From assembly GCA_963715655.1 (NCBI GenBank), contig OY970262.1, positions 1,240,001 through 1,304,000 of the forward strand: a DNA stretch of 64,000 nt, read 5' to 3'. A program made the translations under genes and the position numbers. Origin of the DNA: JANQPD01 sp963715655 (lineage in GTDB: Bacteria > Bacteroidota > Bacteroidia > Flavobacteriales > Schleiferiaceae). The stretch's first letter is position 1, and every line of letters begins with the position of its first letter. Of the stretch, positions 10,801-20,557 are shown piece by piece. Under the pieces are notes generated by a model. It was not told the DNA's origin and ran no database searches. It saw only the letters and a list, made by a program, of their open reading frames with translations.

Positions 10801-10839
10801 TCCCCAAATGCAGTTTACTGTGTTTGGGGATTTTTTTTT
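10801..10839 (+). terminator. Intrinsic terminator after the second giant gene
   Basis: TCCCCAAA at 10801-10808 pairs with TTTGGGGA at 10823-10830 and is followed directly by nine T residues. It sits 46 bp after the stop codon. Confidence 0.88.
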
Positions 10840-11609
10840 GAAGGTAGCTAGATACGCTTTGAAAGTATCCATCAAAATGAGAAAAGCGTTAGCAAATGAA
10901 ATGTTAGTACAGCACAGCTACAAAGTGCTCCCTTAGCAGCTTTAACTTTAAGCCCTTTCGGAAAATTTGGGAGATAGAATAACACGTAATATTTGAGTGA
11001 AACTCAATATGTTTAGCCTAGGTTTTTATTTAAGAATGTGAGGATTTCCGTCAGCTTACAGCATGAGTCCTACCGCACGGCACATTCCATACCATATGTT
11101 GAAGATTGAAATACACAATTCTGCCTTATGCTTAGTTTAAGTGTTCATCAATTAATCAATTACAGTTATAATGTCACACGTTACAGTTATAAACAACGCT
11201 GGCGAGATTTTTTTACAAGTTGCAATGTCGTTTGGGAAAATTAACAAACCTTCAATCTAAATTAGGTAAGTATATTCTTACAATTGTACATCTATTTTTG
11301 GTTTAATTAATTGCCGATTAGTCAAACTTTCAACTTTTTTACACCTCAACTTTATTTTTCGTATCAGTCGCTAAAAATTCAATTTGGTTATTTTCAATTT
11401 ATTGCTTCAGAAAATTTCTACACTTCTTTAGGATTAGACCCTCGCGACTATAATATTTGATAGTGTACTGCCAACTAGGTGATTACAGCATTGAATTTAT
11501 ATCTACACTTGCTTGTTCTATTGATAATACTTTCCTTGAAGCTAAGTCCTCAGCAGAATTGGTTTTCCCTTTTTTTTAGTTTAATAACAATTTTAATTTT
11601 TAAAACCTT
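10840..11609. other. Long non-coding region upstream of the third giant gene
   Basis: About 770 bp with no credible coding frame on either strand, AT-rich and unlike its flanks. It contains a 12-bp direct repeat TTACAGTTATAA at 11160-11171 and 11181-11192, 21 bp apart. No tRNA, known riboswitch or IS remnant is recognisable. A possible -33/-7 pair (TTG 11509, TACTTTCC 11528) has a spacer that is too short to trust. Confidence 0.5.
11160..11192. repeat. 12-bp direct repeat pair spaced by two helical turns
   Basis: Two exact copies of TTACAGTTATAA, starts 21 bp apart, in the long spacer before the third giant gene. The spacing would place both copies on the same DNA face, as in tandem regulator sites. 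No regulator is identified. Confidence 0.45.
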
Positions 11610-14600
11610 ATGAAAAGAGTTTTACTTCTTATTGGTTTTGTTGTTAGTAGTTTAACTGTATTTGCACAGGGTACGGTTTTAACTACATACGCCAATAACA
11701 ACGGTTCTAGCGCGGTTGCTTTTGAAATCGAAAGTAGCGCTTCAATTTCTATTGGTTCCTTTCAGTGCGCTTACAACGCTGGAACTACGAGCGGTGATGT
11801 ATGGACAAGACAGGGTGGAACAGCAACTGCTCCATTAGATGCATCTGGAGATTTGGCGGTTAATACCGCAAATGGTTGGGTGTTGCATCAAGCAGGGGCG
11901 GTAGTTACAAATGCTAATGCCACTAGTGCGGGTACTATTACCCTAACTACACCAATTATTATTAATGCCAATGGCATTATAGGTGTTGTTTTAACCGGAT
12001 CAATGGGTTATTCTGGGTCAGGTACAACACCTCTTACGCCCGCTACATTTACCAATAGCACTGTAACATTACGTGCTGGTGGAACGGTAGGAGGTTTACT
12101 TTACGGACATGGTGGTGCAATGCCAAAGTTAGATTTTCAGCCAAGAGGATTGGTTGGTGGCGTTAACTACACCTTAAATGGCCCATGTATAAACCCTCCT
12201 ACACCAGGCACAGCTAATGCATCTGCAACTACGGTTTGCGTTGGCGGAACTACCACACTAAGCTTATCAGGCAATACCAGTGGAATGGGTCAAACTGTAC
12301 AATGGCAATCTTCATCTGATAACATTTCGTTCATCAACATTACGGGTGCTACTGCATCAACCTATGTAGCTACTGTGTCTGCTAACACGTATTATCGTGC
12401 TGTGGTAACGTGTACTGCTAGTGCAAACTCAGCCTCAGTTTTAGTAAATACTATTGGTTCAGGACTTTCCGGTACGTACACCATAAATAAAAATGCTCCG
12501 GTATCAGCTACTAACTTTCAAAACTTTACTGATTTATCCACAGCACTTGTTTGTGGTAGTTTAAGTGGAAACGTTACAGTAAACGTAGTTGCCGGCTCTG
12601 GATCCTATAATGAGCAATTCAAATTGGGTAGTATAACAGGTGCGGGGCCAAACGCCCGATTAACCATCAACGGTAATAATGACACCCTAAAATTCACCTC
12701 TACTGTTTCTGGCGATAGAGCAGTAATTTTAATGGATGGAACGGATTACGTAACCATCAACAACTTAAACATAAAAAGCGGAGGTACAGTAGCTGGTTTT
12801 GGTGTAAACATGCTGAATGGTGCTACTAACAACGTAATTAATAATTGTAGAGTACTCATCCCTACCGATGTTACTTCTACATTTTTTGCCGGTATCGTAA
12901 TAAACGGAAGCCAAACAAGTGCTACAATTGCAGGCGCTGGTAATAATTTTAACCGTATTGAGAATTCTACAGTTACTGGAGGTTATTATGGTATTTCTAT
13001 TGCTTCTAGCACACTTACTCCTAGCGCTGGAAACGTAATGCTTAACAATACGGTAAATGATTTCCATTTTTATGGAATTTATACCATTGGTCAAGATAGT
13101 ATGTTAATTAGAAAAACGGATATCAACCGCAGCTTACGCACCAATATCACTACCGGTTACGGAATTTTCACATCAGGCCGTAGCCGTAAAACAGAAATCA
13201 GTGAAAACTGGATTCATGATATGTTTAAACAAGGTTCAAGCACCACTTCTATATTCTACGGTATTTATCAAACAAATTCAGATAACCTTGGTGGTGATGA
13301 GGCTAATGTGTTTAACAACCTTATAGCGCAAAACTATAATAATGGAACGCACTATTTAATTTATAATGCAGGCTCTGATGGTTGGAACTATTACCACAAT
13401 ACGTTAATAGAAGATGATGCAACCAATGGTGGAACGGGTATTACGCGTATGTTTTACCAGCTTACCTTGGCTGATCGTATTCAGTTTAGGAACAACTTAG
13501 TATCGCTAAATAGGGGAGGAACAGGGCAACAACATTTACTTTATTTAGGTACGGCTACTTCTACCGTTACCTTTAATAACAACGCATATTACGCGCCTCA
13601 AATAGGTACGGCTGCAAACGTAAATTTCGGCTATCTTACCTCTAATAGAAACACATTTGCAGATTGGAAAACGGCTATTTCCGGTGATGCAAACTCAGAA
13701 ATTGGAAATCCTTTATTTGATGCAGGAACTAACTACAAACCAACGGCTGCTTACTTTAATAACATCGGTTTAAACTTAAACAGCATTGTTGCAACTGATT
13801 TTGGTGGAAACATAAGAGGGGCTTTCCCTGATCCGGGTGTTTGGGAATTTACTCCGCCTCCAGGGCCAGATATGACCGTTAATACTCTATACGGTATTGG
13901 TGGCTTTAGTTGTGGTGGCACTACTTCAGTAGGTGTTGTATTGCAAAATATCGGTACTGATACCGTTACTTCACTTACTTTAAATTGGTCTATTAATGGT
14001 GTTGCACAAACGCCAATACCGGTTACTACCGTATTTTCTACCGGTAGAAGTGATACCATTACACTTTCTTCTATTCCATTAACGGCTGGTGCAAACACCT
14101 TAGTTTCTGCAAGCATTACAGGCATAGGCCCAGGTGTAGATGTAGATCCTGCCAACAATAGCGGAAGTACAACCTTACGCCCTGGTTATTCAGGAAACTT
14201 ATATGTAAACCAAGCAGGCCCGGTTAACGATTCTACCTTTACTACTTTTAGTGCTTTAGGTACTGCCTTAATGAATAATGGTATGTGCGGCCCGGTTAAC
14301 GTTCTTGTAGCTGCTGGCCAATCACCATTCAATGAGCAGTTTAAATTAGGTCAAGTACCTGGTTCTAGCGCGGCTAATACCTTAACCATTAATGGTAATG
14401 GTAATACCATCAATTTTACCTCTACAAATTCTGGAGAGCGTGGCGTAATTATTATGGATGGAACCGATTTTACAACTATTGACAGTTTAACTATCAATGC
14501 GGCTATAAATTCTACCTCTTTTAGTGAGTACGGTTTTGGTATAGCTATGTTTAATAGTGCCAACAACAACATAATTACTAGAAACACAATTAATGTTACA

Positions 14601-17600
14601 CAGGGTTCTACTAGTTCTAACTTTGTTGGTATTTCTCTTTCAGGTGGTGGCAGCAGTGCAACTTTCTTTGGAGTATCTGGTAATAACAACCGCTTTATAG
14701 GCAACAGAATTAACGGAGGTTACTATGGTTTATCTATGTATAGTGGTAGCACTGATGTTGCAAAAGGAAACTATGCGGAAAGAAATATTTTACAGGATCA
14801 ATATTTATACAGTATTTACGTGTTTTCTCAAGATAGTGTTACGGTAACGCGTAATAGTATGTCAAGACCTAACCGAACTACTATTTCAACCTTCGGTGGC
14901 GTTTTCGCATCAGGTGCTAGTAGTAATTCAAGAATTACACGTAACCGTATTTTTAATAGTGCAGGTGCTGTTACCGCATCTACCTCTGCAGCTTACGGTA
15001 TTTATGTTACTTCATGGTCTGGCACTAGCGCAAAACCAAACTTGGTGGCCAACAACATGATTTATGATTTGAATAATGGTGGAACAGCCTACGGTTTGTA
15101 TATATCTTCTTCTAGCAACACCAAATTCTTACATAATACCATTGCCATGATTGATGCAGCTCCTGCTGCCAATACTTTTGGTATTGTAAGTGGTGTATAT
15201 ATGATAGGTACAAGTGTTGATTTAGAATTTAGAAATAACCTAGTTGCTGTAGATAAAGCAGGCGGTTCAACCAGTTATACCATTTACATAGGTACCGCTT
15301 CTAGCGCCTATAACTTTTCTAACAATGCTTACTTCAAAGGTCCGCTTACCGCTAATTTTGGATACTATGGCTCTGGCACAATCGCAAACTTAGGTGCTTG
15401 GAAAATTGCTACAACTAATGATGCAAACTCCGCTTCCGGAAGACCTTATTTTGTATCACCAACTACGGGAGATTATACGCCACAGTCTTTAAGTTTCAAT
15501 AACTTGGGTGCAAACCTTACAGCTACGGTAAGTTTGGATATCAACGGTGCTGTTAGGCCAATAACTCCTGACCCAGGTGCTTTAGAATTTACGGGTGCTC
15601 CTTGTACTGGTTTAAGTAATGTTGTTGTAAATACAGTTACTTCTAGTGCAGCTACGGTAAATTGGGGTGCTACTACTACACCACTTACTGTTGAGTATGG
15701 CCCAACTGGCTTTACCCAAGGTTCTGGTACCGGCATAATTGTTACCGTACCGGCACCTAGTACAAACAGAGTGCTTAGTGGCTTGCAGCCAAACAGCTGT
15801 TATGATGTGTATATTAGATTAAATTGTACTTCTACAATTCCTAATGCACCACCCGTAATAGGCCCATTAACTTTCTGTACGCCATGTCTGTCTAGTTTAT
15901 CAGGTATCTATACCGTTGGTGGCACCGCAGGTGCACGTAACTTTGCAACGCTTGATAGTGCCGTAAGAACAATGAACAGTTGCGGTATTAGCGCCCCTGT
16001 TACGTTTAACTTAGCTGCGGGATTTACCAGAACTTCACCAATTACCATTGGCTCCATTCCCGGTGCAAGTGTGGTAAATCGTATTACAATTAATGGTAAT
16101 GCTAGCAATAGAAACGTAATAGCCGGTTTAGGTTTAGATGGTGCTGATTTTGTTACTTTCAACAATATTGCATTCGTAGTTACCAGCGGTATTGCTGTAC
16201 GTTTATTTAATGAGGCAAACCACAATACGTTTAACAATTGTAGAATTGAAGCAAGCAGAACAACCACCGCTTTTGGTGAGGCTGCTTTTGCTGCATCTAG
16301 TTCGCCAACTTCTGCCACAGGTTCTGGTAATAATACCAACCGTTTAACTATCACAAATTGTGAAATTAATGGTGGTTATTATGGTGTATCCGTTTACGGG
16401 CCATCTTTTACGCAGCACGGTAGAAACGTAAATATTTCTAACAACACGTTTAGAGATCAGTATTACTACGGTATATATACGTATGGAATGGATAGCGTTG
16501 CCGATGTTGGTAACGATATGAGCCTTGGTTTAAGAAACACGATTAACTATGCCCATTACCATGGATATACTGATGGACTTGAGCTTAGAAAAAACAAGGT
16601 GTACAATGCTATTTACGGAGCGTATGTGTTTAATAGCAACTTTACCGATACTACTACTAATACAAACATTGTGAACAACATGATGGATGGAAGTACCTAT
16701 GGTATGTGGATATCTAATATGCGAAACACCAACATTTATCACAACTCTTATTTAGGTGGTAGAGGTTTGTATGGTTCAGGAACAAATAGAAGGCTGGATA
16801 TACGCAACAACGTATTCGGAACTAGTAATACTACCGGGTATGCAATATATTTTGTAACCCCTCCATTGGCAAGTATCCTTGACTATAATGCCTATGATAC
16901 CACTGTGTCTTCAAATTTTGCTTATTCAGGTTCTGCATTTGCCAGCTTAGCAGCTTGGAAAACAGCTAGACCGTTGTTTAACCAAAATTCAGTAGCGGGT
17001 AGCGTTGGTGTGGTAAGCCAAACAGATTTTCATTTACTTGGTGTATTGGCTAACAATAAAGGTGTAAATACTTTAGGTGTTCTTACTGATATTGATGGTG
17101 ATGTGCGTCCGGCATTAGGAGCGCCAGCCGTAGATATGGGTGCTGATGAGTATTCTCCGGTAACGGATGATATTGCCCTTACTGCAGCAAGATTTGATAG
17201 AAAAAGCAATTGCTTAACTACCAATGATACACTTGTAGTAACCATAGCAAACACCATTGGAGCAGCCAAAAACTTTGCTGCCAACACGTTAACCATAGGT
17301 TATAATGTTGCAGGGCCTATTAATTCTACTGGCACCTTTATAGTAAATACGGGTACGGTTGCTTTAAACGGTACTTTAAACGTACGTGTTTCGGGTATCA
17401 ATATGTCAGCAGTAGGTACTTATAACTTAACGGCCTTTATTGCGCCTAATAGTGTAAACTTAACAGCCATAAATGATACACTTAAGAATACGGCTTCAGC
17501 TATTGTTAATGGAATTTTTGATGCTCAACCGGATACAGTAGTTTTGGTTACTAACAATACAACTACCGTAGATATTGAAACTAAATCAATATTGTTTGGT

Positions 17601-19121
17601 GGTGGTGGTTTTCATTTTACTGAAATAATGCATTTTAAAACTACAACTGGAGCTCCTGCGGGTGGATGGCCAGCATGGCATACTTCTGATGAGCATGTTG
17701 AAATTACGGGAATACCTGGTTCTAGCTTAGCGGGATATACCTTTGAGCAGTGGAATACTACTGGTGCAGCCCCTATTGGTACTATAACTTTCCCTTCGGG
17801 AACAGTGGTCGGACCTAACGGAACAGCGATTTTCTCAATGCGCGCGGCAACTGCTAGTCCATCAAACTTTTTTTACGATGGTTCTGGTGGTAATACTTTA
17901 GATTGGCAGTCTGCGAGTGGGCAGGGTGTTATATTAAAGGATCCGTCAGGAAGTATCATTGATGCTGTTGGCTATCCTAGTAATGGATTGGCTTATGTTT
18001 TTGATGCTAGCGCGGGTGTATCAACTTCTATGTGGTCGGGTGGAACTCCTGGTACAGGTAGTGGTACATGTGGAATACGTTTACAAGGTCCTGATGTTAA
18101 TAGCGCCACAGGTTGGTTGATTTCTTCTGCAACCGCAACACAAGATCCTAATATTGTAAATCTAAATGTTGTTGTTCCGGCTCCTGCTAACATAACCGGT
18201 TTTGATTGGATACTAAATGGTACGAGCATAAGCACTACACCTAAAACAGTGGTTGGTCCTTTTACAACTTCAGGTCGTTACCAATACATTGCTACTTACG
18301 CCAGCGTATGCGGTACTTTACGTGATACCGTTACGGTATTAGTAAACTTAGGCTGCGCAGTGCCAAGCGCCTTTACTAGCACCGTTACTAGTTGTAATGA
18401 TGTAACCTTAAATTGGATTGGTGCCGGAGATTCAAGTATTGTAACCGTAGTACCATCCGGTACCCCACGTATGGGAGGTTCATTAGTAATTAATGACAGT
18501 ACGTTTAACTTTACTACCGGTATGGCTAGCACTACGTATGATGTGTACATAACTAATATCTGTAAAGGAGATACGCTCTTACCAACAGGGCCATTTGCAC
18601 TTACTATTGGTACGCAAGGTGCGCCTACCGCAGCGTTTACAGTAGCTCAGGCAGTTGGTTTAACAGTTACGGTTAATGCCGCTACTTCTACAGGTGCAGG
18701 TATTACCTACGCTTGGGATTTTGGTGACGGAACTACCGGAACCGGTGTTAATCCTAGTCATACCTACGCTGCAGGTGGTAATTATGTAATTACATTAACC
18801 ATTACTAACGCATGTGGAACAGCTACTGTTACAAATGCAGTAAATGGTATCGGTCTTGCAGAAAATGCATTGGGTCGTTCATTATCAATTTATCCTAATC
18901 CTACTAGTACATCAGTAAGCGTAAGCTTTAGTGTATTGGGTAGCGAAGCAAGCGTACGCTTGCTTGAGTTAAGCGGAAAAGAAGTAATGCGTGTTTCCAA
19001 AAGTGCTGCAGGAGACGTTATGAATATGGAACTAAATCTTGAGAAACTAGCGGGAGGTGTTTATATGCTGGAAGTAACTTCCGGTAGTATGACAACTATG
19101 CGTAAAGTAATTAAGAAGTAG
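11610..19121 (+). CDS. Giant T9SS type A cargo protein with three beta-helix regions
   Basis: 2503-aa secreted protein, paralogue of the preceding gene. Signal peptide MKRVLLLIGFVVSSLTVFAQ, then the same N-terminal module (NNGSSAVAFEI ... LLYGHGG ... QPRG), an Ig-like domain (about 195-290, VCVGGTTTLSLSG ... YYRAVVTC), a first parallel beta-helix (about 295-750), a CARDB-like domain (755-860), a second beta-helix (865-1330), FN3 with VEYGPTGFTQGSGTG, a third beta-helix (1435-1850), a CARDB-like segment, a lamin-tail-like domain (about 2000-2170, GIPGSSLAGYTFEQW), PKD (AWDFGDGTTGTG) and the type A sorting domain (IYPNPTSTSVSV) with a lysine-rich end. The CTD is more diverged from the first two genes than they are from each other. 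T9SS export is secure; substrate or function is unknown. The three beta-helices could form a long rod or bind glycans. Confidence 0.93.
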   Translation: MKRVLLLIGFVVSSLTVFAQGTVLTTYANNNGSSAVAFEIESSASISIGSFQCAYNAGTTSGDVWTRQGGTATAPLDASGDLAVNTANGWVLHQAGAVVTNANATSAGTITLTTPIIINANGIIGVVLTGSMGYSGSGTTPLTPATFTNSTVTLRAGGTVGGLLYGHGGAMPKLDFQPRGLVGGVNYTLNGPCINPPTPGTANASATTVCVGGTTTLSLSGNTSGMGQTVQWQSSSDNISFINITGATASTYVATVSANTYYRAVVTCTASANSASVLVNTIGSGLSGTYTINKNAPVSATNFQNFTDLSTALVCGSLSGNVTVNVVAGSGSYNEQFKLGSITGAGPNARLTINGNNDTLKFTSTVSGDRAVILMDGTDYVTINNLNIKSGGTVAGFGVNMLNGATNNVINNCRVLIPTDVTSTFFAGIVINGSQTSATIAGAGNNFNRIENSTVTGGYYGISIASSTLTPSAGNVMLNNTVNDFHFYGIYTIGQDSMLIRKTDINRSLRTNITTGYGIFTSGRSRKTEISENWIHDMFKQGSSTTSIFYGIYQTNSDNLGGDEANVFNNLIAQNYNNGTHYLIYNAGSDGWNYYHNTLIEDDATNGGTGITRMFYQLTLADRIQFRNNLVSLNRGGTGQQHLLYLGTATSTVTFNNNAYYAPQIGTAANVNFGYLTSNRNTFADWKTAISGDANSEIGNPLFDAGTNYKPTAAYFNNIGLNLNSIVATDFGGNIRGAFPDPGVWEFTPPPGPDMTVNTLYGIGGFSCGGTTSVGVVLQNIGTDTVTSLTLNWSINGVAQTPIPVTTVFSTGRSDTITLSSIPLTAGANTLVSASITGIGPGVDVDPANNSGSTTLRPGYSGNLYVNQAGPVNDSTFTTFSALGTALMNNGMCGPVNVLVAAGQSPFNEQFKLGQVPGSSAANTLTINGNGNTINFTSTNSGERGVIIMDGTDFTTIDSLTINAAINSTSFSEYGFGIAMFNSANNNIITRNTINVTQGSTSSNFVGISLSGGGSSATFFGVSGNNNRFIGNRINGGYYGLSMYSGSTDVAKGNYAERNILQDQYLYSIYVFSQDSVTVTRNSMSRPNRTTISTFGGVFASGASSNSRITRNRIFNSAGAVTASTSAAYGIYVTSWSGTSAKPNLVANNMIYDLNNGGTAYGLYISSSSNTKFLHNTIAMIDAAPAANTFGIVSGVYMIGTSVDLEFRNNLVAVDKAGGSTSYTIYIGTASSAYNFSNNAYFKGPLTANFGYYGSGTIANLGAWKIATTNDANSASGRPYFVSPTTGDYTPQSLSFNNLGANLTATVSLDINGAVRPITPDPGALEFTGAPCTGLSNVVVNTVTSSAATVNWGATTTPLTVEYGPTGFTQGSGTGIIVTVPAPSTNRVLSGLQPNSCYDVYIRLNCTSTIPNAPPVIGPLTFCTPCLSSLSGIYTVGGTAGARNFATLDSAVRTMNSCGISAPVTFNLAAGFTRTSPITIGSIPGASVVNRITINGNASNRNVIAGLGLDGADFVTFNNIAFVVTSGIAVRLFNEANHNTFNNCRIEASRTTTAFGEAAFAASSSPTSATGSGNNTNRLTITNCEINGGYYGVSVYGPSFTQHGRNVNISNNTFRDQYYYGIYTYGMDSVADVGNDMSLGLRNTINYAHYHGYTDGLELRKNKVYNAIYGAYVFNSNFTDTTTNTNIVNNMMDGSTYGMWISNMRNTNIYHNSYLGGRGLYGSGTNRRLDIRNNVFGTSNTTGYAIYFVTPPLASILDYNAYDTTVSSNFAYSGSAFASLAAWKTARPLFNQNSVAGSVGVVSQTDFHLLGVLANNKGVNTLGVLTDIDGDVRPALGAPAVDMGADEYSPVTDDIALTAARFDRKSNCLTTNDTLVVTIANTIGAAKNFAANTLTIGYNVAGPINSTGTFIVNTGTVALNGTLNVRVSGINMSAVGTYNLTAFIAPNSVNLTAINDTLKNTASAIVNGIFDAQPDTVVLVTNNTTTVDIETKSILFGGGGFHFTEIMHFKTTTGAPAGGWPAWHTSDEHVEITGIPGSSLAGYTFEQWNTTGAAPIGTITFPSGTVVGPNGTAIFSMRAATASPSNFFYDGSGGNTLDWQSASGQGVILKDPSGSIIDAVGYPSNGLAYVFDASAGVSTSMWSGGTPGTGSGTCGIRLQGPDVNSATGWLISSATATQDPNIVNLNVVVPAPANITGFDWILNGTSISTTPKTVVGPFTTSGRYQYIATYASVCGTLRDTVTVLVNLGCAVPSAFTSTVTSCNDVTLNWIGAGDSSIVTVVPSGTPRMGGSLVINDSTFNFTTGMASTTYDVYITNICKGDTLLPTGPFALTIGTQGAPTAAFTVAQAVGLTVTVNAATSTGAGITYAWDFGDGTTGTGVNPSHTYAAGGNYVITLTITNACGTATVTNAVNGIGLAENALGRSLSIYPNPTSTSVSVSFSVLGSEASVRLLELSGKEVMRVSKSAAGDVMNMELNLEKLAGGVYMLEVTSGSMTTMRKVIKK

Positions 19122-19155
19122 GGAGTTTGTTATTAGTATATTAGAAATAAGGGGG

Positions 19156-19192
19156 AAAGCCCGCCTTGGGAAACCAAGGCGGGTTTTCTTTT
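19156..19192 (+). terminator. Intrinsic terminator after the third giant gene
   Basis: CCCGCCTTGG (19160-19169) pairs with CCAAGGCGGG (19174-19183) around a GAAA loop, followed by a T-rich run. A short A-run precedes the stem, but no gene on the minus strand needs it. Confidence 0.92.
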
Positions 19193-19229
19193 TATACGCA
19201 ATTCTCGCTGTAAGCATTTGGCTTTTCCG

Positions 19230-19237
19230 TAATTTCG
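19230..19237 (+). promoter_or_regulatory. -7 box abutting the tatA start
   Basis: TAATTTCG, one mismatch to TAnnTTTG, ends exactly 4 nt before the ATG at 19242. The same spacing occurs at purM, ccmB, queE and the DUF2520 gene. No convincing -33 element is seen. Confidence 0.45.
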
Positions 19238-19241
19238 CAGA

Positions 19242-19523
19242 ATGATAAAAGCGGTACTTATGTTTAGCATTGGTGGTGGAGAAATCATATTTATATTACT
19301 AATAGTAGTAATGCTGTTTGGTGCAGATAAAATTCCGGAAATAGCACGAGGTTTAGGTAAGGGAATAAAAGAAGTGCGCAATGCAGCCAATGATATTAAG
19401 CAAGAAATAAACAATTCTACCAGTAATAGTAAAGATGTAAGCAATCTTAAAAAAGATTTCGAAAAAGGGAAGGAGGAGATTAAAAGTATTTCCGGTTCCA
19501 TTAAGCGAAACCTAGATTTATAA
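19242..19523 (+). CDS. tatA: Sec-independent protein translocase TatA/E family
   Basis: 93-aa single-span inner-membrane protein that forms the Tat pore for folded twin-arginine substrates. Residues 7-45 match the family: short N-terminus, FSIGGGEIIFILLIVVMLFG transmembrane helix, then the amphipathic helix with KIPEIARGLGKGIKEVR; the rest is a charged flexible tail. The start is uncertain: ATG at 19242 lies 4 nt after a -7 box and would be leaderless, whereas the ATG at 19260 (MFSIGGG) gives the more usual TatA N-terminus and an 18-nt leader. The stop overlaps the next gene by one base (TAATG), so the two are probably cotranscribed. No TatC is in the window. Confidence 0.88.
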   Translation: MIKAVLMFSIGGGEIIFILLIVVMLFGADKIPEIARGLGKGIKEVRNAANDIKQEINNSTSNSKDVSNLKKDFEKGKEEIKSISGSIKRNLDL

Positions 19524-20464
19524 TGGATTACTTATACCTTTTAGGTGGATTTGTATTGCTTTTGCTAGGGGGAGATTTTCTAGTACGCGCTTCCGTAGAG
19601 ATTTCGCTTAGATTAAAAATTTCCATTTTAGTAGTAGGGATGACGGTTGTTTCCTTTGCAACCAGCGCACCGGAGCTTTTGGTAAGTTTAGAAGCGGCCC
19701 TTAATGGCTATTCTGATATTTCTTTCGGAAACGTAATCGGTTCCAACATTGCCAACATCTCCTTAATTTTGGGCTTAACAGCCGTAGTGTTTCCCATTGC
19801 TGTAAAAGAAACCACCTATAAAAAGGACTGGTTTATAATGATGGGCGTTACCATGCTACTTTTTGTATGCATCTATTTTGATAATGGGCTCGAATTTTAC
19901 GAAGCCGTTTTACTAGTGTTGGTACTAATTGGGTACAACGTGTACCAAATAAAATCATCGCGCAAGCAAACCAAGGCAAAAGAAATGGAGTTAGAAACGC
20001 CTAAAAAACGTTTGTCTATTACAGCCGCTTTACTTTTTTTACTTGGCGGCATTGCAGCGCTAAAATTTGGTTCAGATTTATTAGTTACCGGTGCCATAAG
20101 CATCGCCTCCGTGTGGGGAGTTTCAGAAAGAGTAATTGGTTTAACCGTAGTTTCTATCGGTACTTCATTGCCTGAATTATCTGCTTCTATGGTAGCTTCC
20201 TTTAAGGGCGAGCAGGAATTGAGTTTAGGAAATCTTCTTGGCTCCAACATCTTTAATATTTTGGCTGTTTTGGGTATTACAGGCTTGTTTATAGATATTC
20301 CTATTAGTAGTGAGGCATTATTAAGTTTTGATTTTCCCATACTCATCGGTTTTAGCTTATTGCTATACCCTTTTATGGTATGGTTTACCAAAGGAAAAAT
20401 TTCAAGAGTGGAAGGAGCGCTTTTATTCGGGGCGTATCTCGTATATGTTTATCTTTTATTTTAA
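19523..20464 (+). CDS. Calcium/sodium antiporter, CaCA family (YrbG-like)
   Basis: 313-aa inner-membrane cation exchanger. Two homologous halves each carry the alpha-repeat signature: SFATSAPELLVSLEAALNG with GNVIGSNIANI near residues 50-85, and SIGTSLPELSASMVASFKG with GNLLGSNIFNI near 210-250; the acidic residues in PEL are the expected ion ligands. About ten hydrophobic segments are separated by a basic loop around 145-160. Length is typical for bacterial YrbG/K07301 proteins. The 1-bp overlap with tatA suggests translational coupling. Ca2+/Na+ exchange is inferred from the family; K+ dependence cannot be read from sequence. Confidence 0.92.
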   Translation: MDYLYLLGGFVLLLLGGDFLVRASVEISLRLKISILVVGMTVVSFATSAPELLVSLEAALNGYSDISFGNVIGSNIANISLILGLTAVVFPIAVKETTYKKDWFIMMGVTMLLFVCIYFDNGLEFYEAVLLVLVLIGYNVYQIKSSRKQTKAKEMELETPKKRLSITAALLFLLGGIAALKFGSDLLVTGAISIASVWGVSERVIGLTVVSIGTSLPELSASMVASFKGEQELSLGNLLGSNIFNILAVLGITGLFIDIPISSEALLSFDFPILIGFSLLLYPFMVWFTKGKISRVEGALLFGAYLVYVYLLF

Positions 20465-20515
20465 ACTACCCTGTAAAAATAGGGGTGTAATTAATTTTTA
20501 TTATTTTATTTTTAG

Positions 20516-20542
20516 TTGAAGGGGGTTCAATACCTATCTTCG
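20516..20542 (+). promoter_or_regulatory. Putative promoter of glnN
   Basis: TTG at 20516-20518 and TATCTTCG at 20535-20542, followed by C, 15 nt before the glutamine synthetase ATG. The -7 box fits the phylum consensus with one mismatch; the 16-nt spacer is shorter than usual. Confidence 0.45.
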
Positions 20543-20557
20543 CAAAAAAAATAAAAT

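Noticed and set aside
11041..11520. Riboswitch or small RNA gene in the long spacer
   Set aside because: I could not identify a conserved aptamer core, a strong hairpin followed by a T-run, or a promoter-terminator pair.
20328..20519. Small frame at the end of the antiporter gene
   Set aside because: Shadow of the antiporter in another frame; hydrophobic only because of shared base composition.
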